A DNA stretch of 64,000 nt, taken from assembly GCF_019880385.1 (NCBI RefSeq), contig NZ_CP082273.1, forward strand, positions 2,108,001 through 2,172,000, given 5' to 3'. The notes under the pieces were generated by a model that made no database searches, was not told where the DNA came from, and saw nothing but the letters and a program-made list of their open reading frames with translations. The DNA comes from Nocardioides coralli. Lineage in GTDB: Bacteria; Actinomycetota; Actinomycetes; Propionibacteriales; Nocardioidaceae. This document shows positions 53,047-62,230 of the stretch, piece after piece. Positions within the stretch are counted from its first letter, which is position 1; each line of letters starts with the position of its first letter. The position numbers were made by a program, and so were the translations under genes.

Positions 53047-53622
53047 TCAGCGCGGGATGGGGCGGTAGACCAGCTCGTGGGTGTGGCCGTCCAGAACGCG
53101 GCTCTGGAGCAGCTCGAGGTCGAAGTCGGCCGCGCCGCGGAGGACCGGGCTGGTGCCGGTGCGGCCGGTGATCACGGGGAAGATCGTCACCTGGAGCCGA
53201 TCGACGAGGCCGGCGGCCATCAAGGCCCAGTTGAGCGACAAGCTGGCCTGTGACCGGAGCGGCACGTCCGAGTCCTGCTTGAGCCGGGTGACGATGTCGA
53301 CGGCGTCACCGCTGACGACCGTCGCGTCGGGCCAGCCGAGAGTGTCCTGGAGCGTCGAGGAGATCACCGTCGCCGGCGCGCGTCGCGTCCGGACGTTCCA
53401 CTCGTCGAGCCTGAGGGGGTCGGAGCCCGCCATGATCGCGGCGGTCTCGCGGAACGTGGTGGCACCGAAGACCATCCGGGGCTCCGGTTGCAGCTGTCGA
53501 GCCCGGTGCTCGAGCAACTCGGGGCCCTGCTTGCCCCAGTAGCCACCCCAGTCGGCGCCCTCTGAGTAGGAGCCGTAACCGTCGAGCGTGGAGAAGACGT
53601 CCCAGGTGTAGATCGCGCTCAT
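53047..53622 (-). CDS. RibD C-terminal/dihydrofolate reductase-like protein
   Basis: A 191-residue protein of the RibD_C superfamily: YTWDVFSTLDGYGSY at the N-terminus, MVFGATTFRE, and a C-terminal part VDRLQVTIFPVITGRTGTSPV. These are NAD(P)H-binding reductase folds with few defined roles in stand-alone form. It is not clearly a folate or riboflavin enzyme. The ATG at 53622 follows a GGAG box by 8 bases. It is convergent with the two-component genes. Confidence 0.85.
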   Translation of the reverse strand: MSAIYTWDVFSTLDGYGSYSEGADWGGYWGKQGPELLEHRARQLQPEPRMVFGATTFRETAAIMAGSDPLRLDEWNVRTRRAPATVISSTLQDTLGWPDATVVSGDAVDIVTRLKQDSDVPLRSQASLSLNWALMAAGLVDRLQVTIFPVITGRTGTSPVLRGAADFDLELLQSRVLDGHTHELVYRPIPR

Positions 53623-53849
53623 CCCGGCAGCTCCGTTCAGTCCTCGGTCAGTCAGCTCAGCCCAGTCGTGACGACAGATCCGACCGGGCGCGCGCCTCGA
53701 ACTCATCGCATCGGCGGTCGGGGTGGTGGTGCCGCAACAGGGGTGCCTCCTTCCGGGAACGCGCGCATGGATCGGCGGCCCGGCGAGTCCCTGCCGGCCA
53801 CGGCACACCCGCGCCGACGGACATAGGCCGACCGACCAGCAGCAGTCGA

Positions 53850-54611
53850 CTAGCGAACCGGATGACCGGCGCCAGCCAGCGCCTCTTTGACCTCGCTGAC
53901 CCGAAGCGTGCCGAAGTGGAACACCGTGGCGGCCAGGACGGCGTCGGCGCCGGCCCCGACGGCCGGCGGGAAGTGCTCGACCCTGCCCGCTCCCCCACTT
54001 GCGACGACGGGGATGGTGACCTCCCGGCGTACCGCCTCGATCAGCTCGAGGTCGAACCCGTCGGTGGTGCCGTCGGCGTCCATGGAGTTGAGCAGGATCT
54101 CCCCCGCGCCCAGCTCCGCGCCGCGGGCCGCCCAGGCGAGCGCGTCGAGCCCGGCGGACGTACGACCGCCGTGGGTGGTGACCTCGAAGCCCGAATCCGT
54201 GCCGGCCGCCCGTCGGGCGTCCACCGACAGCACGAGCACCTGGCTGCCGAACCGGTCCGCGATCTCGGCGACCAGCTCAGGGCGGGCGATGGCCGCGGTG
54301 TTGACCGCGACCTTGTCCGCACCGGCACGCAGCAGCCGGTCGACCGCCTCCACGCTGCCGACCCCGCCGCCGACGGTGAGCGGGATGAAGACCTGCTCGG
54401 CGGTGGCCGACACGATCTCCATCGTGGTCGCGCGGCCCTCGCGGGAGGCGGAGATGTCGAGGAAGGTCAGCTCGTCGGCGCCCTCGGCGTCGTAGAGCCG
54501 CGCGAGCTCCACCGGGTCGCCCGCGTCGCGGAGGTCGGTGAAGTTCACGCCCTTGACCACGCGCCCGGCGTCGACGTCGAGGCACGGGATGACGCGGACG
54601 GCGAGGCTCAT
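53850..54611 (-). CDS. hisF: Imidazole glycerol phosphate synthase cyclase subunit
   Basis: A 253-residue TIM barrel with [19 protein letters not shown] (catalytic Asp11), [31 protein letters not shown] and [15 protein letters not shown] (catalytic Asp). It joins with HisH to form imidazole glycerol phosphate and AICAR. The ATG overlaps the hisA stop. It is the last gene of the hisD-F unit; hisI lies 11 kb further on. Confidence 0.98.
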   Translation of the reverse strand: MSLAVRVIPCLDVDAGRVVKGVNFTDLRDAGDPVELARLYDAEGADELTFLDISASREGRATTMEIVSATAEQVFIPLTVGGGVGSVEAVDRLLRAGADKVAVNTAAIARPELVAEIADRFGSQVLVLSVDARRAAGTDSGFEVTTHGGRTSAGLDALAWAARGAELGAGEILLNSMDADGTTDGFDLELIEAVRREVTIPVVASGGAGRVEHFPPAVGAGADAVLAATVFHFGTLRVSEVKEALAGAGHPVR

Positions 54612-55339
54612 GCGCCCCTCGTCAGGGCCAGGGCCTCGCCAAGCTCGAAGCGGCCCTCGTAGAGGGCCGTGCCGATGATGGCACCCTCCACCCCGTCGCC
54701 GACGAGCCCCATCAGCGCCTCGAGGTCGGCGAGCTCGGTGATGCCGCCGCTGGCCACCACCGGTCGGTCGGTGGCCGCACAGACGTCGCGCAGCAGGTGG
54801 AGGTTGGGCCCTTGCAGCATGCCGTCCTTGTTGACGTCGGTGACGACGTAGCGCGCGCAGCCCTCCCCGTCGAGCCGCGCGAGCACCTCGTAGAGGTCAC
54901 CGCCGTCGCGGGTCCAGCCACGGGCCGCCAGGGTCCGGCCGCGCACGTCGAGGCCGACGGCGACGCGGTCGCCGTGGTCGGCGATGGCCCGGGCACACCA
55001 CTCGGGCTGCTCGAGGGCGGCCGTGCCGATGTTGACGCGACGGCAACCGGTCGCCATCGCCGCGGCCAGCGACTCGTCGTCGCGGATACCGCCGCTCATC
55101 TCCACGTCGATGTCCAGGGTGCCGACGATCTTCGCCTGGAGCTCGCGGTTGTGGCCGCGACCGAACGCCGCATCGAGGTCGACCAGGTGGATCCACTCCG
55201 CACCGGCCTCCTGCCAGCGCAGCGCGGCCTCGATCGGGTCGCCGAACCGCTTCTCCGAGCCGGCCACGCCCTGCACCAGCTGCACCGCCTGGCCGCCGGC
55301 GATGTCGACGGCCGGCAGCAGCTCGAGGTAGTCGCTCAC
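54608..55339 (-). CDS. priA: Phosphoribosyl isomerase A (HisA, probably bifunctional PriA)
   Basis: A 243-residue TIM barrel: [18 protein letters not shown] (catalytic Asp), [17 protein letters not shown], and [20 protein letters not shown]. In actinobacteria without trpF this enzyme works in both histidine and tryptophan pathways; the window has trpA, trpB and trpC but no trpF, which fits. GTG 55339 overlaps the hisH stop. Arg residues in [15 protein letters not shown] are consistent with PriA. Confidence 0.95.
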   Translation of the reverse strand: MSDYLELLPAVDIAGGQAVQLVQGVAGSEKRFGDPIEAALRWQEAGAEWIHLVDLDAAFGRGHNRELQAKIVGTLDIDVEMSGGIRDDESLAAAMATGCRRVNIGTAALEQPEWCARAIADHGDRVAVGLDVRGRTLAARGWTRDGGDLYEVLARLDGEGCARYVVTDVNKDGMLQGPNLHLLRDVCAATDRPVVASGGITELADLEALMGLVGDGVEGAIIGTALYEGRFELGEALALTRGA

Positions 55340-55971
55340 AGTGTGTTCACCCAGTTCTGCAGCAGTCGTGCCCCCGCGTCCCCCGACTTCTCGGGGTGGA
55401 ACTGCGTGGCCGAGAGGGGACCGTTCTCGACCGCGGCGACGAACCGGTCGCCGCCGTGCTCGGACCACGTCACCAGCGGCGCCCGGGTCAGGCTGCCCGT
55501 CACCAGGTCCCAGCTCCGGGCGGCGTAGGAGTGCACGAAGTAGAAGCGCTCGTCCTCGATCCCCGCGAAGAGCGTGGTGCCGTCGGGGACCTCGACGATG
55601 TTCCAGCCCATGTGGGGCACCACCGGTGCCTGCAGCCGTTCGACGGTGCCCGGCCACTCGTCGCACCCCGGGGTCTCGACCCCGTGCTCCACCCCGCGCT
55701 CGAAGAGCACCTGCATGCCCACGCAGATGCCGAGGACGGGTCGACCGCCGGCGAGACGGCGGCCGATCAGGCGGTCACCCTTGACCGCGCGCAGCCCGGC
55801 CATGCACGCGGCGTACGCCCCGACGCCGGGGACGACGAGACCGTCCGCCTCCAGGCAGGTCGTGAAGTCGTCGGTGAGCGTCACCTCTCCCCCGGCACGC
55901 TCCAGGGCGCGCACAGCCGAGCGGAGGTTGCCGGACCCGTAGTCGAGGACGGCGACCTGAGGTGCGGTCAC
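55336..55971 (-). CDS. hisH: Imidazole glycerol phosphate synthase glutaminase subunit
   Basis: A 211-residue class I amidotransferase: [31 protein letters not shown] with the nucleophile Cys, and the His-Glu pair in TQFHPEKSG. It delivers ammonia to HisF. Start and stop overlap hisB and priA. Confidence 0.97.
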   Translation of the reverse strand: MTAPQVAVLDYGSGNLRSAVRALERAGGEVTLTDDFTTCLEADGLVVPGVGAYAACMAGLRAVKGDRLIGRRLAGGRPVLGICVGMQVLFERGVEHGVETPGCDEWPGTVERLQAPVVPHMGWNIVEVPDGTTLFAGIEDERFYFVHSYAARSWDLVTGSLTRAPLVTWSEHGGDRFVAAVENGPLSATQFHPEKSGDAGARLLQNWVNTL

Positions 55972-56582
55972 AGAGTGCCCTTCGTGGACGGCACGCCGAG
56001 CTCGCGGGGGTCGTGGGCGACCGCCTCGCGGAAGGCACGGGCGAACGCCTTGAACTGGGCCTCCACGAGGTGGTGGGGGTCGCGGCCCGACAGCACCCGG
56101 ACGTGGAGCGCGAGGTGGGCGTGGAACGACAGCGTCTCCATCACGTGGCGGGTGAGGGAGCCGGCGAAGGGCACGTTGCCGGCCCCGCCGCCGATGAGGG
56201 CGTAGGCCTGCCCGTCGGGCTCACCGGTGTGGACGCAGTAGGGCCGTCCGGAGACGTCGACGACCGCGTGCACCAGCGCCTCGTCGAGCGGCACGGTCGC
56301 GTCGCCGAAGCGGCGGATCCCGGCCTTGTCGCCGAGGGCCTCGCGGATCGCCTGGCCGAGCACGATGGCGCTGTCCTCGACGGTGTGGTGCGCGTCGACG
56401 TGGGTGTCGCCGGAGGCGTGCACGACGAGGTCGACGAGCGCGTGGCGCGCGAAGGAGGCGAGCATGTGGTCGTAGAAGCCGACGCCGGTCGACACGTCGT
56501 GCCGGCCGGTGCCGTCGAGGTCGAGCTCGACGTGGATCTTCGACTCGCTGGTCTCGCGGTCGAGCCTGGCGGTGCGGCTCAT
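55968..56582 (-). CDS. hisB: Imidazoleglycerol-phosphate dehydratase
   Basis: A 204-residue monofunctional dehydratase with [33 protein letters not shown] and [12 protein letters not shown]; the His-rich metal sites are complete. There is no HisB-N phosphatase domain. The ATG has a strong GAGGAGGAG site and overlaps the hisC stop. Confidence 0.97.
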   Translation of the reverse strand: MSRTARLDRETSESKIHVELDLDGTGRHDVSTGVGFYDHMLASFARHALVDLVVHASGDTHVDAHHTVEDSAIVLGQAIREALGDKAGIRRFGDATVPLDEALVHAVVDVSGRPYCVHTGEPDGQAYALIGGGAGNVPFAGSLTRHVMETLSFHAHLALHVRVLSGRDPHHLVEAQFKAFARAFREAVAHDPRELGVPSTKGTL

Positions 56583-57688
56583 CGGAGCTCCTCCTCGTGC
56601 GGGGTGTCCAGCACCTCGGTGAGTGCTGCCCTGAATGATTCCATCTCCTGCGCGGTGCCGATCGACACCCGCAACCATCCGGACGGACCGGTCTCCCGGA
56701 TCAGCACGCCGCGGTCCAGCAGCTGCTGCCACACCTCGTGCCGGTCCGCGAAGGTTCCGAACAGGGCGAAGTTGGCGTCGCTGTCGGCGACGGTCAGCCC
56801 CCGGGAGCGCAGCCACGCGACGGTACGGTCGCGCTCCTCGCGCAGCTCGTCGACCTTGGCCAGCAGCTCGTCGGCGTGGCGCAGGGCGGCGATCGCGGTC
56901 GCCTGGGTGACGGCGGAGAGGTGGTAGGGCAGTCGCACCACCCGGATCGCGTCGGCGATCGCAGGGTCGGCGGCGAGGTACCCGACGCGGGCACCCGCGA
57001 GCGCGAACGCCTTGCTCATCGTGCGCGTCACCACGAGGTTGCGGTGGAGCGGCAGCAGCTCGAGGGCGCTCGGGGTGCCGGCCCGACGGAACTCGCCGTA
57101 CGCCTCGTCCACGACGACCAACCCGTCACCGGCCGCCTCGCAGAGCGCCGACACCGCCTCCGGCGGGAGCGCCGTGCCCGTCGGGTTGTTGGGGCTCGGC
57201 AGCAGCACCACGCTGGGCCGTCGCTCCAGCACGAGGGACCGCGCGTGGTCGAGGTCGAGGGTGAAGTCGTCCTCGCGGTGGCCGACCACCCACTCGGTGA
57301 CGGCGTCACGGGCGTACTCCGGGTACATGGAGTACGTCGGCGCGAAGCTGAGCGCGCAGCGGCCGGGGCCGCCGAAGGCCTGCAGCAGCTGCAGCATGAC
57401 CTCGTTGGAGCCGTTGGCCGCCCACACCATGTCGGGGGTGATGCCCGATCCGCCCGAGCCGTTGAGGTAGCCAGCCAGCGCCTCGCGCAGCTCGGTGAAC
57501 TCACGGTCGGGGTAGCGGTTGAGGGTCGCCGCGGCGTCCCCGACGGCCCGGGCGATGTCGGCGGCGCACTTCTCGCTGGGGCCGTAGGGGTTCTCGTTGA
57601 CGTTCAGCTGGACGGGCACGTCGAGCTGCGGGGCGCCGTAGGGCGCCAGTCCGCGCAGGTCGTCCCGCAGCGGTGGCCAGCCGGTCAC
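56579..57688 (-). CDS. hisC: Histidinol-phosphate aminotransferase
   Basis: A 369-residue PLP enzyme: [32 protein letters not shown], and the PLP lysine in [17 protein letters not shown]. It acts before the last steps of histidine synthesis. The GTG at 57688 overlaps the hisD stop. Confidence 0.97.
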   Translation of the reverse strand: MTGWPPLRDDLRGLAPYGAPQLDVPVQLNVNENPYGPSEKCAADIARAVGDAAATLNRYPDREFTELREALAGYLNGSGGSGITPDMVWAANGSNEVMLQLLQAFGGPGRCALSFAPTYSMYPEYARDAVTEWVVGHREDDFTLDLDHARSLVLERRPSVVLLPSPNNPTGTALPPEAVSALCEAAGDGLVVVDEAYGEFRRAGTPSALELLPLHRNLVVTRTMSKAFALAGARVGYLAADPAIADAIRVVRLPYHLSAVTQATAIAALRHADELLAKVDELREERDRTVAWLRSRGLTVADSDANFALFGTFADRHEVWQQLLDRGVLIRETGPSGWLRVSIGTAQEMESFRAALTEVLDTPHEEELR

Positions 57689-58992
57689 CGGTCCTCGTCC
57701 AGCCGCACCGACACCGCCTGGCCGTGGCCCGGGAGGTCCTCGGCCTCGGCCAGGGCGACCACGTGGGGTGCCACCTCTGCGAGCGCCTCGCGGGTGTAGT
57801 CGACGACGTGGACCGACCTCAGGAAGGCCCGGACGCTGAGTCCCGAGGAGTGACAGGCGCAGCCCGCGGTAGGCAGGACGTGGTTGGACCCGGCGCAGTA
57901 GTCGCCCAGGCTCACCGGCGCGTGCGGGCCGACGAAGATGGCACCGGCATTGCGGACCCGCGCGGCGACGGCTGAGGCGTCGCGGGTCTGGATCTCCAGG
58001 TGCTCGGCGGCGTAGGCGTTGACCACCGCGAGGCCCTGCTCGACGTCGTCGACGAGAACGATGCCGGACTGCTGGCCACCGAGGGCCGTCGTGATCCGCT
58101 CGACGTGGCGGGTCACCGCGACCTGCTTGTCGAGCTCGACGACGACCTGGTCGGCCAGCGTCTCGGAGTCGGTCACCAGCACGCTGGCTGCCGCGGGGTC
58201 GTGCTCGGCCTGGCTGATCAGGTCGGCAGCCACGAAGGCCGGGTCGGCGCTGTCGTCGGCGAGCACGGCGATCTCGGTCGTACCCGCCTCGGAGTCGATG
58301 CCGACCACGCCGCGCAGCAACCGCTTGGCCGCCGCCACCCAGATGTTGCCGGGACCCGTCACGAGGTCGACGCGGGCACACGGACCGGCGCCGTAGGCGA
58401 ACATCGCGACTGCCTGCGCACCGCCGACGGCGTAGACCTCCTCGACCCCGAGGAGCGCGCAGGCAGCGAGGATGGTCGGCGCCGGCAGACCCCCGTGCTC
58501 GCGCTGCGGGGGGCTGGCCAGGGCGAGCGAGCGTACGCCGGCCACCTGGGCGGGTACGACGTTCATCACGACGCTCGACACCAGGGGCGCCAGGCCACCC
58601 GGGACGTAGAGACCCACGCGGTCGACCGGCACCTTGCGGTGGGTGACGACGGCCCCAGCCGCCAGCTCGGTGGTGACGTCCTGCTCGAGCTCGGCCTCGC
58701 ACGTCGCGCGCAGCCGGGCGACGGACACCTCGAGCGCCTCCCGCACCACGGGGTCCAGCTCGGCCAGCGCCTGCTCGAGCGCCTCGGTCGGGACCCGGAT
58801 GTCGACCGGTGCCACGCCGTCGAACTGCTGGGAGAACTCGCGGATGGCCGCGACGCCGTCGGTCCGGACCGCCTCCACGACGGGGCGGATCTGATGGGTG
58901 GCCGCCTCGACGTCGAGCTCCGCGCGCGGCACGACCGCGCGGTAGTCGAAGGAGCCGTCGGCTCCGCGGAGGTCGATGCGCCGGATGAGCAT
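57685..58992 (-). CDS. hisD: Histidinol dehydrogenase
   Basis: A 435-residue zinc enzyme with [27 protein letters not shown], the region [32 protein letters not shown], and [13 protein letters not shown] with the catalytic His. It oxidises histidinol to histidine. It heads the his operon; the ATG at 58992 lies 6 bases after TAGAAT, so the mRNA may be leaderless. Confidence 0.97.
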   Translation of the reverse strand: MLIRRIDLRGADGSFDYRAVVPRAELDVEAATHQIRPVVEAVRTDGVAAIREFSQQFDGVAPVDIRVPTEALEQALAELDPVVREALEVSVARLRATCEAELEQDVTTELAAGAVVTHRKVPVDRVGLYVPGGLAPLVSSVVMNVVPAQVAGVRSLALASPPQREHGGLPAPTILAACALLGVEEVYAVGGAQAVAMFAYGAGPCARVDLVTGPGNIWVAAAKRLLRGVVGIDSEAGTTEIAVLADDSADPAFVAADLISQAEHDPAAASVLVTDSETLADQVVVELDKQVAVTRHVERITTALGGQQSGIVLVDDVEQGLAVVNAYAAEHLEIQTRDASAVAARVRNAGAIFVGPHAPVSLGDYCAGSNHVLPTAGCACHSSGLSVRAFLRSVHVVDYTREALAEVAPHVVALAEAEDLPGHGQAVSVRLDEDR

Positions 58993-58998
58993 GACCCG

Positions 58999-59004
58999 AT
59001 TCTA
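58999..59004 (-). promoter_or_regulatory. Candidate -10 box of the his operon promoter
   Basis: TAGAAT on the minus strand lies 6 bases before the hisD ATG. No attenuator leader fits in so short a space. Confidence 0.55.
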
Positions 59005-59057
59005 GGTTCGGGCACACACCGCGACGCGGGCGCACCGGGGAACGGACGGTGGGGGCC

Positions 59058-59063
59058 TAGTCT
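59058..59063 (+). promoter_or_regulatory. Candidate -10 box of a leaderless promoter (LON-domain gene)
   Basis: TAGTCT lies 6 bases before the GTG at 59070 and about 54 bases from the divergent hisD -10 box. Confidence 0.5.
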
Positions 59064-59069
59064 CGACAT

Positions 59070-59735
59070 GTGACCGACCGGCTGCCGATGTTCCCGCTGA
59101 GCTCCGTGCTGTTCCCCGGCGTCACCGTCCCGCTGCGCGTCTTCGAGGACCGCTACCGGGCGCTCGTCGAGCACCTGCTCGAGGTGCCCGACCCCGTGGA
59201 CCGGGTGTTCGGGTCGGTGGCGATACGCGAGGGCTACGAGGTCGGGGAGCACGGCAACCAGTCGCTCTACCGTGTCGGCTGCCGGGTCCAGATGACGGAG
59301 GTCGAGGCGCAGCCTGACGGGACCTACACGCTGCTGGGCGTGGCCTTGGACCGCTTCGAGCTGCACGGGCTCGACACGTCGGGGCCGTTCCCAGTCGGGG
59401 ACGTCAGCACCCGCCCGGACGGCGAGGGCGAGGAGGCGGACGGTCTGGCAGACATCGCCCGCGCGGTCTTCACCGGCTACCGGGCGGCCGTCTCCGCGAT
59501 CCGCGAGGACCCCTACCCCGAGGCGCTGCCGCGGGACCCCGCGTACCTGTCGTGGACGCTGGCCGCGGTCGCGCCGTTGCCGATGCCCGACCGGCAAGCG
59601 TTGCTGGAGGCCGACGACGCCGCCACCCGGCTGACGCTGGTGTGCGACCTGCTGCGTGCCGAGCTGCGCGCCATCAACGTGATCCCCTCGCTGCCGGCGA
59701 CCGAGGTCGCCCGCACCCGCTGGTCCCCGAACTAG
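59070..59735 (+). CDS. LON substrate-binding domain protein
   Basis: A 221-residue protein with an N-terminal LON domain: LPMFPLSSVLFPGVTVPLRVFEDRYR, VGCRVQMTEVEAQPDGTYTLLGVALDRFEL. It has no ATPase or protease domain, so it is a stand-alone LON-domain protein of unclear role, widespread in actinobacteria. The GTG at 59070 is divergent from hisD. Confidence 0.88.
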   Translation: MTDRLPMFPLSSVLFPGVTVPLRVFEDRYRALVEHLLEVPDPVDRVFGSVAIREGYEVGEHGNQSLYRVGCRVQMTEVEAQPDGTYTLLGVALDRFELHGLDTSGPFPVGDVSTRPDGEGEEADGLADIARAVFTGYRAAVSAIREDPYPEALPRDPAYLSWTLAAVAPLPMPDRQALLEADDAATRLTLVCDLLRAELRAINVIPSLPATEVARTRWSPN

Positions 59736-59775
59736 CAGGGAATGCGCGAGGAACGAGCGCATTCCCGTGGCTAGT
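59731..59775. repeat. Nested inverted repeat after the LON-domain gene
   Basis: GGGAATGCGC (59738-59747) pairs perfectly with GCGCATTCCC (59757-59766). Outside it, ACTAGC (59731-59736) pairs with GCTAGT (59770-59775). It may be a terminator or part of an interspersed element. Confidence 0.7.
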
Positions 59776-59792
59776 GAAGGTTGAGCGAGCGA

Positions 59793-59816
59793 CGCGCCTG
59801 AGCCTGCGAAGGCGCG
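59793..59816. repeat. Inverted repeat CGCGCCT/AGGCGCG
   Basis: A 7-base perfect stem with a 10-base loop, flanked by TTGAGCGAGCG and CGAGCGAGTCGAAACC. These flanks resemble a repeat that I believe is common between genes in this group of actinobacteria. Confidence 0.55.
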
Positions 59817-59914
59817 CGAGCGAGTCGAAACCACGCAAGCGAGCACGCAAAGGCACGCGGCGAGTAGCCGTGGAAGGGCCGGGCGTTTCGAGGCTCGGGC
59901 CTTGACGGCCCTCA

Positions 59915-59960
59915 CACCTCAACGTCCGGCGGGCGCGGCCCCCGCACCTCAACGTCCGGC
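59915..59960. repeat. Two direct copies of CACCTCAACGTCCGGC
   Basis: Copies at 59915-59930 and 59945-59960, 30 bases apart start to start, with a GC-rich spacer. They lie just upstream of the YbaK-type gene's ribosome-binding site. Confidence 0.75.
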
Positions 59961-59978
59961 TGGCGAGAGGATGTGGAC

Positions 59979-60491
59979 ATGGCGAAGCGTAGGACCGGCG
60001 GTACACCGGCGACCGTGGCGCTGGACCGTGCGGGCGTCGACTACCGCCTGCTGCCCTACGAGCACGATCCCCGGGCCGAGTCGTACGGCCTGGAGGCCGC
60101 GGAGGCCCTGGGCGTCGACCCCGCGCGTGTCCTGAAGACGCTCGTGACGGCGCTGGATCCGCGGCCCGGCGCCCGGGCGAGGCTCGTGGTGGGCATCGTC
60201 CCGGTCTCCACCCTGCTCGACCTCAAGGCGCTGGCCCGTGCGGTCGGGGCGCCGCGGGCTGCGATGGCGGACGTCGCCGAGGCCGAGCGCGCCACGGGGT
60301 ACGTCGCCGGGGGCATCTCGCCCATCGGCCAGCGGCGTCAGCTGGCCACGGTGGTCGACCGCTCGGCCCTCGACCACCCGAGGGTCCTGGTCTCAGCTGG
60401 CAGGCGCGGCCTCGACGTCGAGCTGACGCCGGCCGATCTCCTCGCGGTCACGGGTGGGACCGTGGCGGAGATCGGCCGCGCCTCCTCCTGA
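59979..60491 (+). CDS. ybaK: Cys-tRNA(Pro)/Cys-tRNA(Cys) deacylase, YbaK type
   Basis: A 170-residue YbaK/EbsC-domain protein: TPATVALDRAGVDYRLLPYEHDPRAESYG, RVLKTLVTAL with the conserved Lys, and the GGISPIGQRR motif typical of YbaK. Such enzymes hydrolyse mischarged Cys-tRNA(Pro). The ATG at 59979 is favoured over a GTG at 59973 because AGAGG lies 8 bases before it. Confidence 0.92.
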   Translation: MAKRRTGGTPATVALDRAGVDYRLLPYEHDPRAESYGLEAAEALGVDPARVLKTLVTALDPRPGARARLVVGIVPVSTLLDLKALARAVGAPRAAMADVAEAERATGYVAGGISPIGQRRQLATVVDRSALDHPRVLVSAGRRGLDVELTPADLLAVTGGTVAEIGRASS

Positions 60492-60495
60492 GACG

Positions 60496-62142
60496 TCAGT
60501 CGGTCGTGACGCGGAAGACCACGTGGGAGGTCTGGTCGTCGATCCAGCTGCTGGCGCCCAGCCCCTCGAGCCGCTCCAGGTTCTCCGCGACCTCCGGGTC
60601 GCTGCTCGACAGGTTCTGCAGCCAGTCACCCGCGCGGAAGTTCACGAAGAACACCGCACCCGCCTGGTCGGCCTCGCGCACGACGTTCTGGAAGACCTCG
60701 GTGTCTCCCAGGCCGCCGTCCTCGAGCAGCTGCTTGCGGTAGTCGGCGTTGGGGCCGACCGCGACGACGTCGCCGTCCGCGTCGTTGGCCAGGAAGGTCG
60801 CCGCGCCGCCGGCCTGGTCGGCCAGCTTGCCCAGGACCTCCTGCACGCGCTCGCTGTCGCCGGTGATCCTCGCCCCGATCGGGACGCCGCTGCCGTCCGC
60901 GGAACCGAAGAAGGCCTCCGGGTCGAAGTCGCTGCCGATGCCGAGAGCGGCCGACTCACCGAGCAGTGCCTCGACGTCGTCACCGGAGACCCCCGTCTGG
61001 GCCTCGAACTGGGTGAGCAGCTCCTCGACGCTCGCGGACTCGCCCGTGTACTCGCGGAAGAAGTCGAGCATCGCCGTCAGCCAGCCCTCGGGCAGGGACA
61101 GTCCGTAGGCGACGGCGGTATCGGCGGGCAGCGCACCCACCGCGTCTCCGGCGCCGGTGGCTGCGAAGGCGTCGAGGGAGACGTCACCCCCACCTGCGAC
61201 GGCCTCGAACTCCAGGGCGCCGTCGGAGAAGCGCACGGTCGCTGCCATGCCCTCGAACGACTCCAGGGCCTCGGCCATCTCCTCGGGGACCTCGGGCTCG
61301 ACCGGCACGTCCGGCTCCGCGAGGCCGGGCTCGGCGTCGAGCGTCATCCCACCCAGGGGGCTGAGGGGGGTCAACGGGTTGGCGGCCAGGTCGGCCAGGT
61401 GCCGGCCGAGCTCGGGACCGGCGTACATCGTCATGACACCCGGGTCCCCGACCTCCTCGGTCCAGCGCTGGAAGTCCGCGTCGTCGGCGAGCGAGCCGTC
61501 GGCGGCGGCGGCGCTGGCCTCACGGGCGAGGTCCTCGGTCTCGGCGACGACGGCCCAGTCACCCTCGACCACCCAGCCGCCCTCGTCCTCGCCGGCGCAC
61601 TCGCGCAGCTTCGCCAGGCCGTCGCGGGCTGCGTCGGCGTCGGTCACCTGCACCACGCCCACCGGGGTGGGACGCTCCTCCCCGAGGTCGACCGCGGCGA
61701 CGGCGAACCGGTAGCCGAGCCAGGGCTTGACGTCCTCGGTGTAGTCGAGGCCGTCGCACTCCTTCTCGATGTCCTCGAAGGCGAGCTCCAGCAGGTCGTC
61801 GTCGGCGTCGAAGCCGTCCAGCTCCTCCCGCAGGGCCGGGAACTTGTCGAGCATGCGGAACGCCTCGATCTTCTGCTCACCGCTGGGGTCGAGGTCGATG
61901 CTCACGTAGCCGATCGTGCCGGCAGGCAGGGCCTCGGCCGGCTGCGGGCCGGAGGCCAGGAAGGACATGGTCGCCCACACCCCGCCGCCGACCAGCGCCA
62001 GGCCGGCCGCGGCGGCACCGGCGAGGAGCGCGGTACGCCGGCCGTCACGGCCCTCGCGAGACCGGGCGATCGGGTCGCCGCTCTCGGGCTCGAGGAACTC
62101 GGGGCCGCCGGAACCGGAGGTCGGCGGAGGGGTGCTGGACAT
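60496..62142 (-). CDS. DUF3352-like membrane-anchored protein
   Basis: A 548-residue protein. Residues 1-38 are cytoplasmic and Pro/Ser/Glu-rich, 39-62 is a membrane segment, and the rest is a strongly acidic extracytoplasmic region. It begins LPAGTIGYVSIDLDPSGEQKIEAFRMLDKFPAL, which fits DUF3352 (unknown function). The ATG at 62142 has an AGGGAGAA site. It is convergent with ybaK, with 4 bases between them. Confidence 0.75.
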   Translation of the reverse strand: MSSTPPPTSGSGGPEFLEPESGDPIARSREGRDGRRTALLAGAAAAGLALVGGGVWATMSFLASGPQPAEALPAGTIGYVSIDLDPSGEQKIEAFRMLDKFPALREELDGFDADDDLLELAFEDIEKECDGLDYTEDVKPWLGYRFAVAAVDLGEERPTPVGVVQVTDADAARDGLAKLRECAGEDEGGWVVEGDWAVVAETEDLAREASAAAADGSLADDADFQRWTEEVGDPGVMTMYAGPELGRHLADLAANPLTPLSPLGGMTLDAEPGLAEPDVPVEPEVPEEMAEALESFEGMAATVRFSDGALEFEAVAGGGDVSLDAFAATGAGDAVGALPADTAVAYGLSLPEGWLTAMLDFFREYTGESASVEELLTQFEAQTGVSGDDVEALLGESAALGIGSDFDPEAFFGSADGSGVPIGARITGDSERVQEVLGKLADQAGGAATFLANDADGDVVAVGPNADYRKQLLEDGGLGDTEVFQNVVREADQAGAVFFVNFRAGDWLQNLSSSDPEVAENLERLEGLGASSWIDDQTSHVVFRVTTD

Positions 62143-62230
62143 GGGTTCTCCCTGGCTAGGACTCGAGACTGGGACGCACGGCGAGACCCGCCGGTTCCTG
62201 ATGCCAGAACTCTACTCGCGGGCGGCCGCG

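Noticed and set aside
58993..59069. His attenuator or T-box leader
   Set aside because: Only 77 bases separate hisD from the divergent gene and the -10 box is 6 bases from the ATG, leaving no room for a leader.
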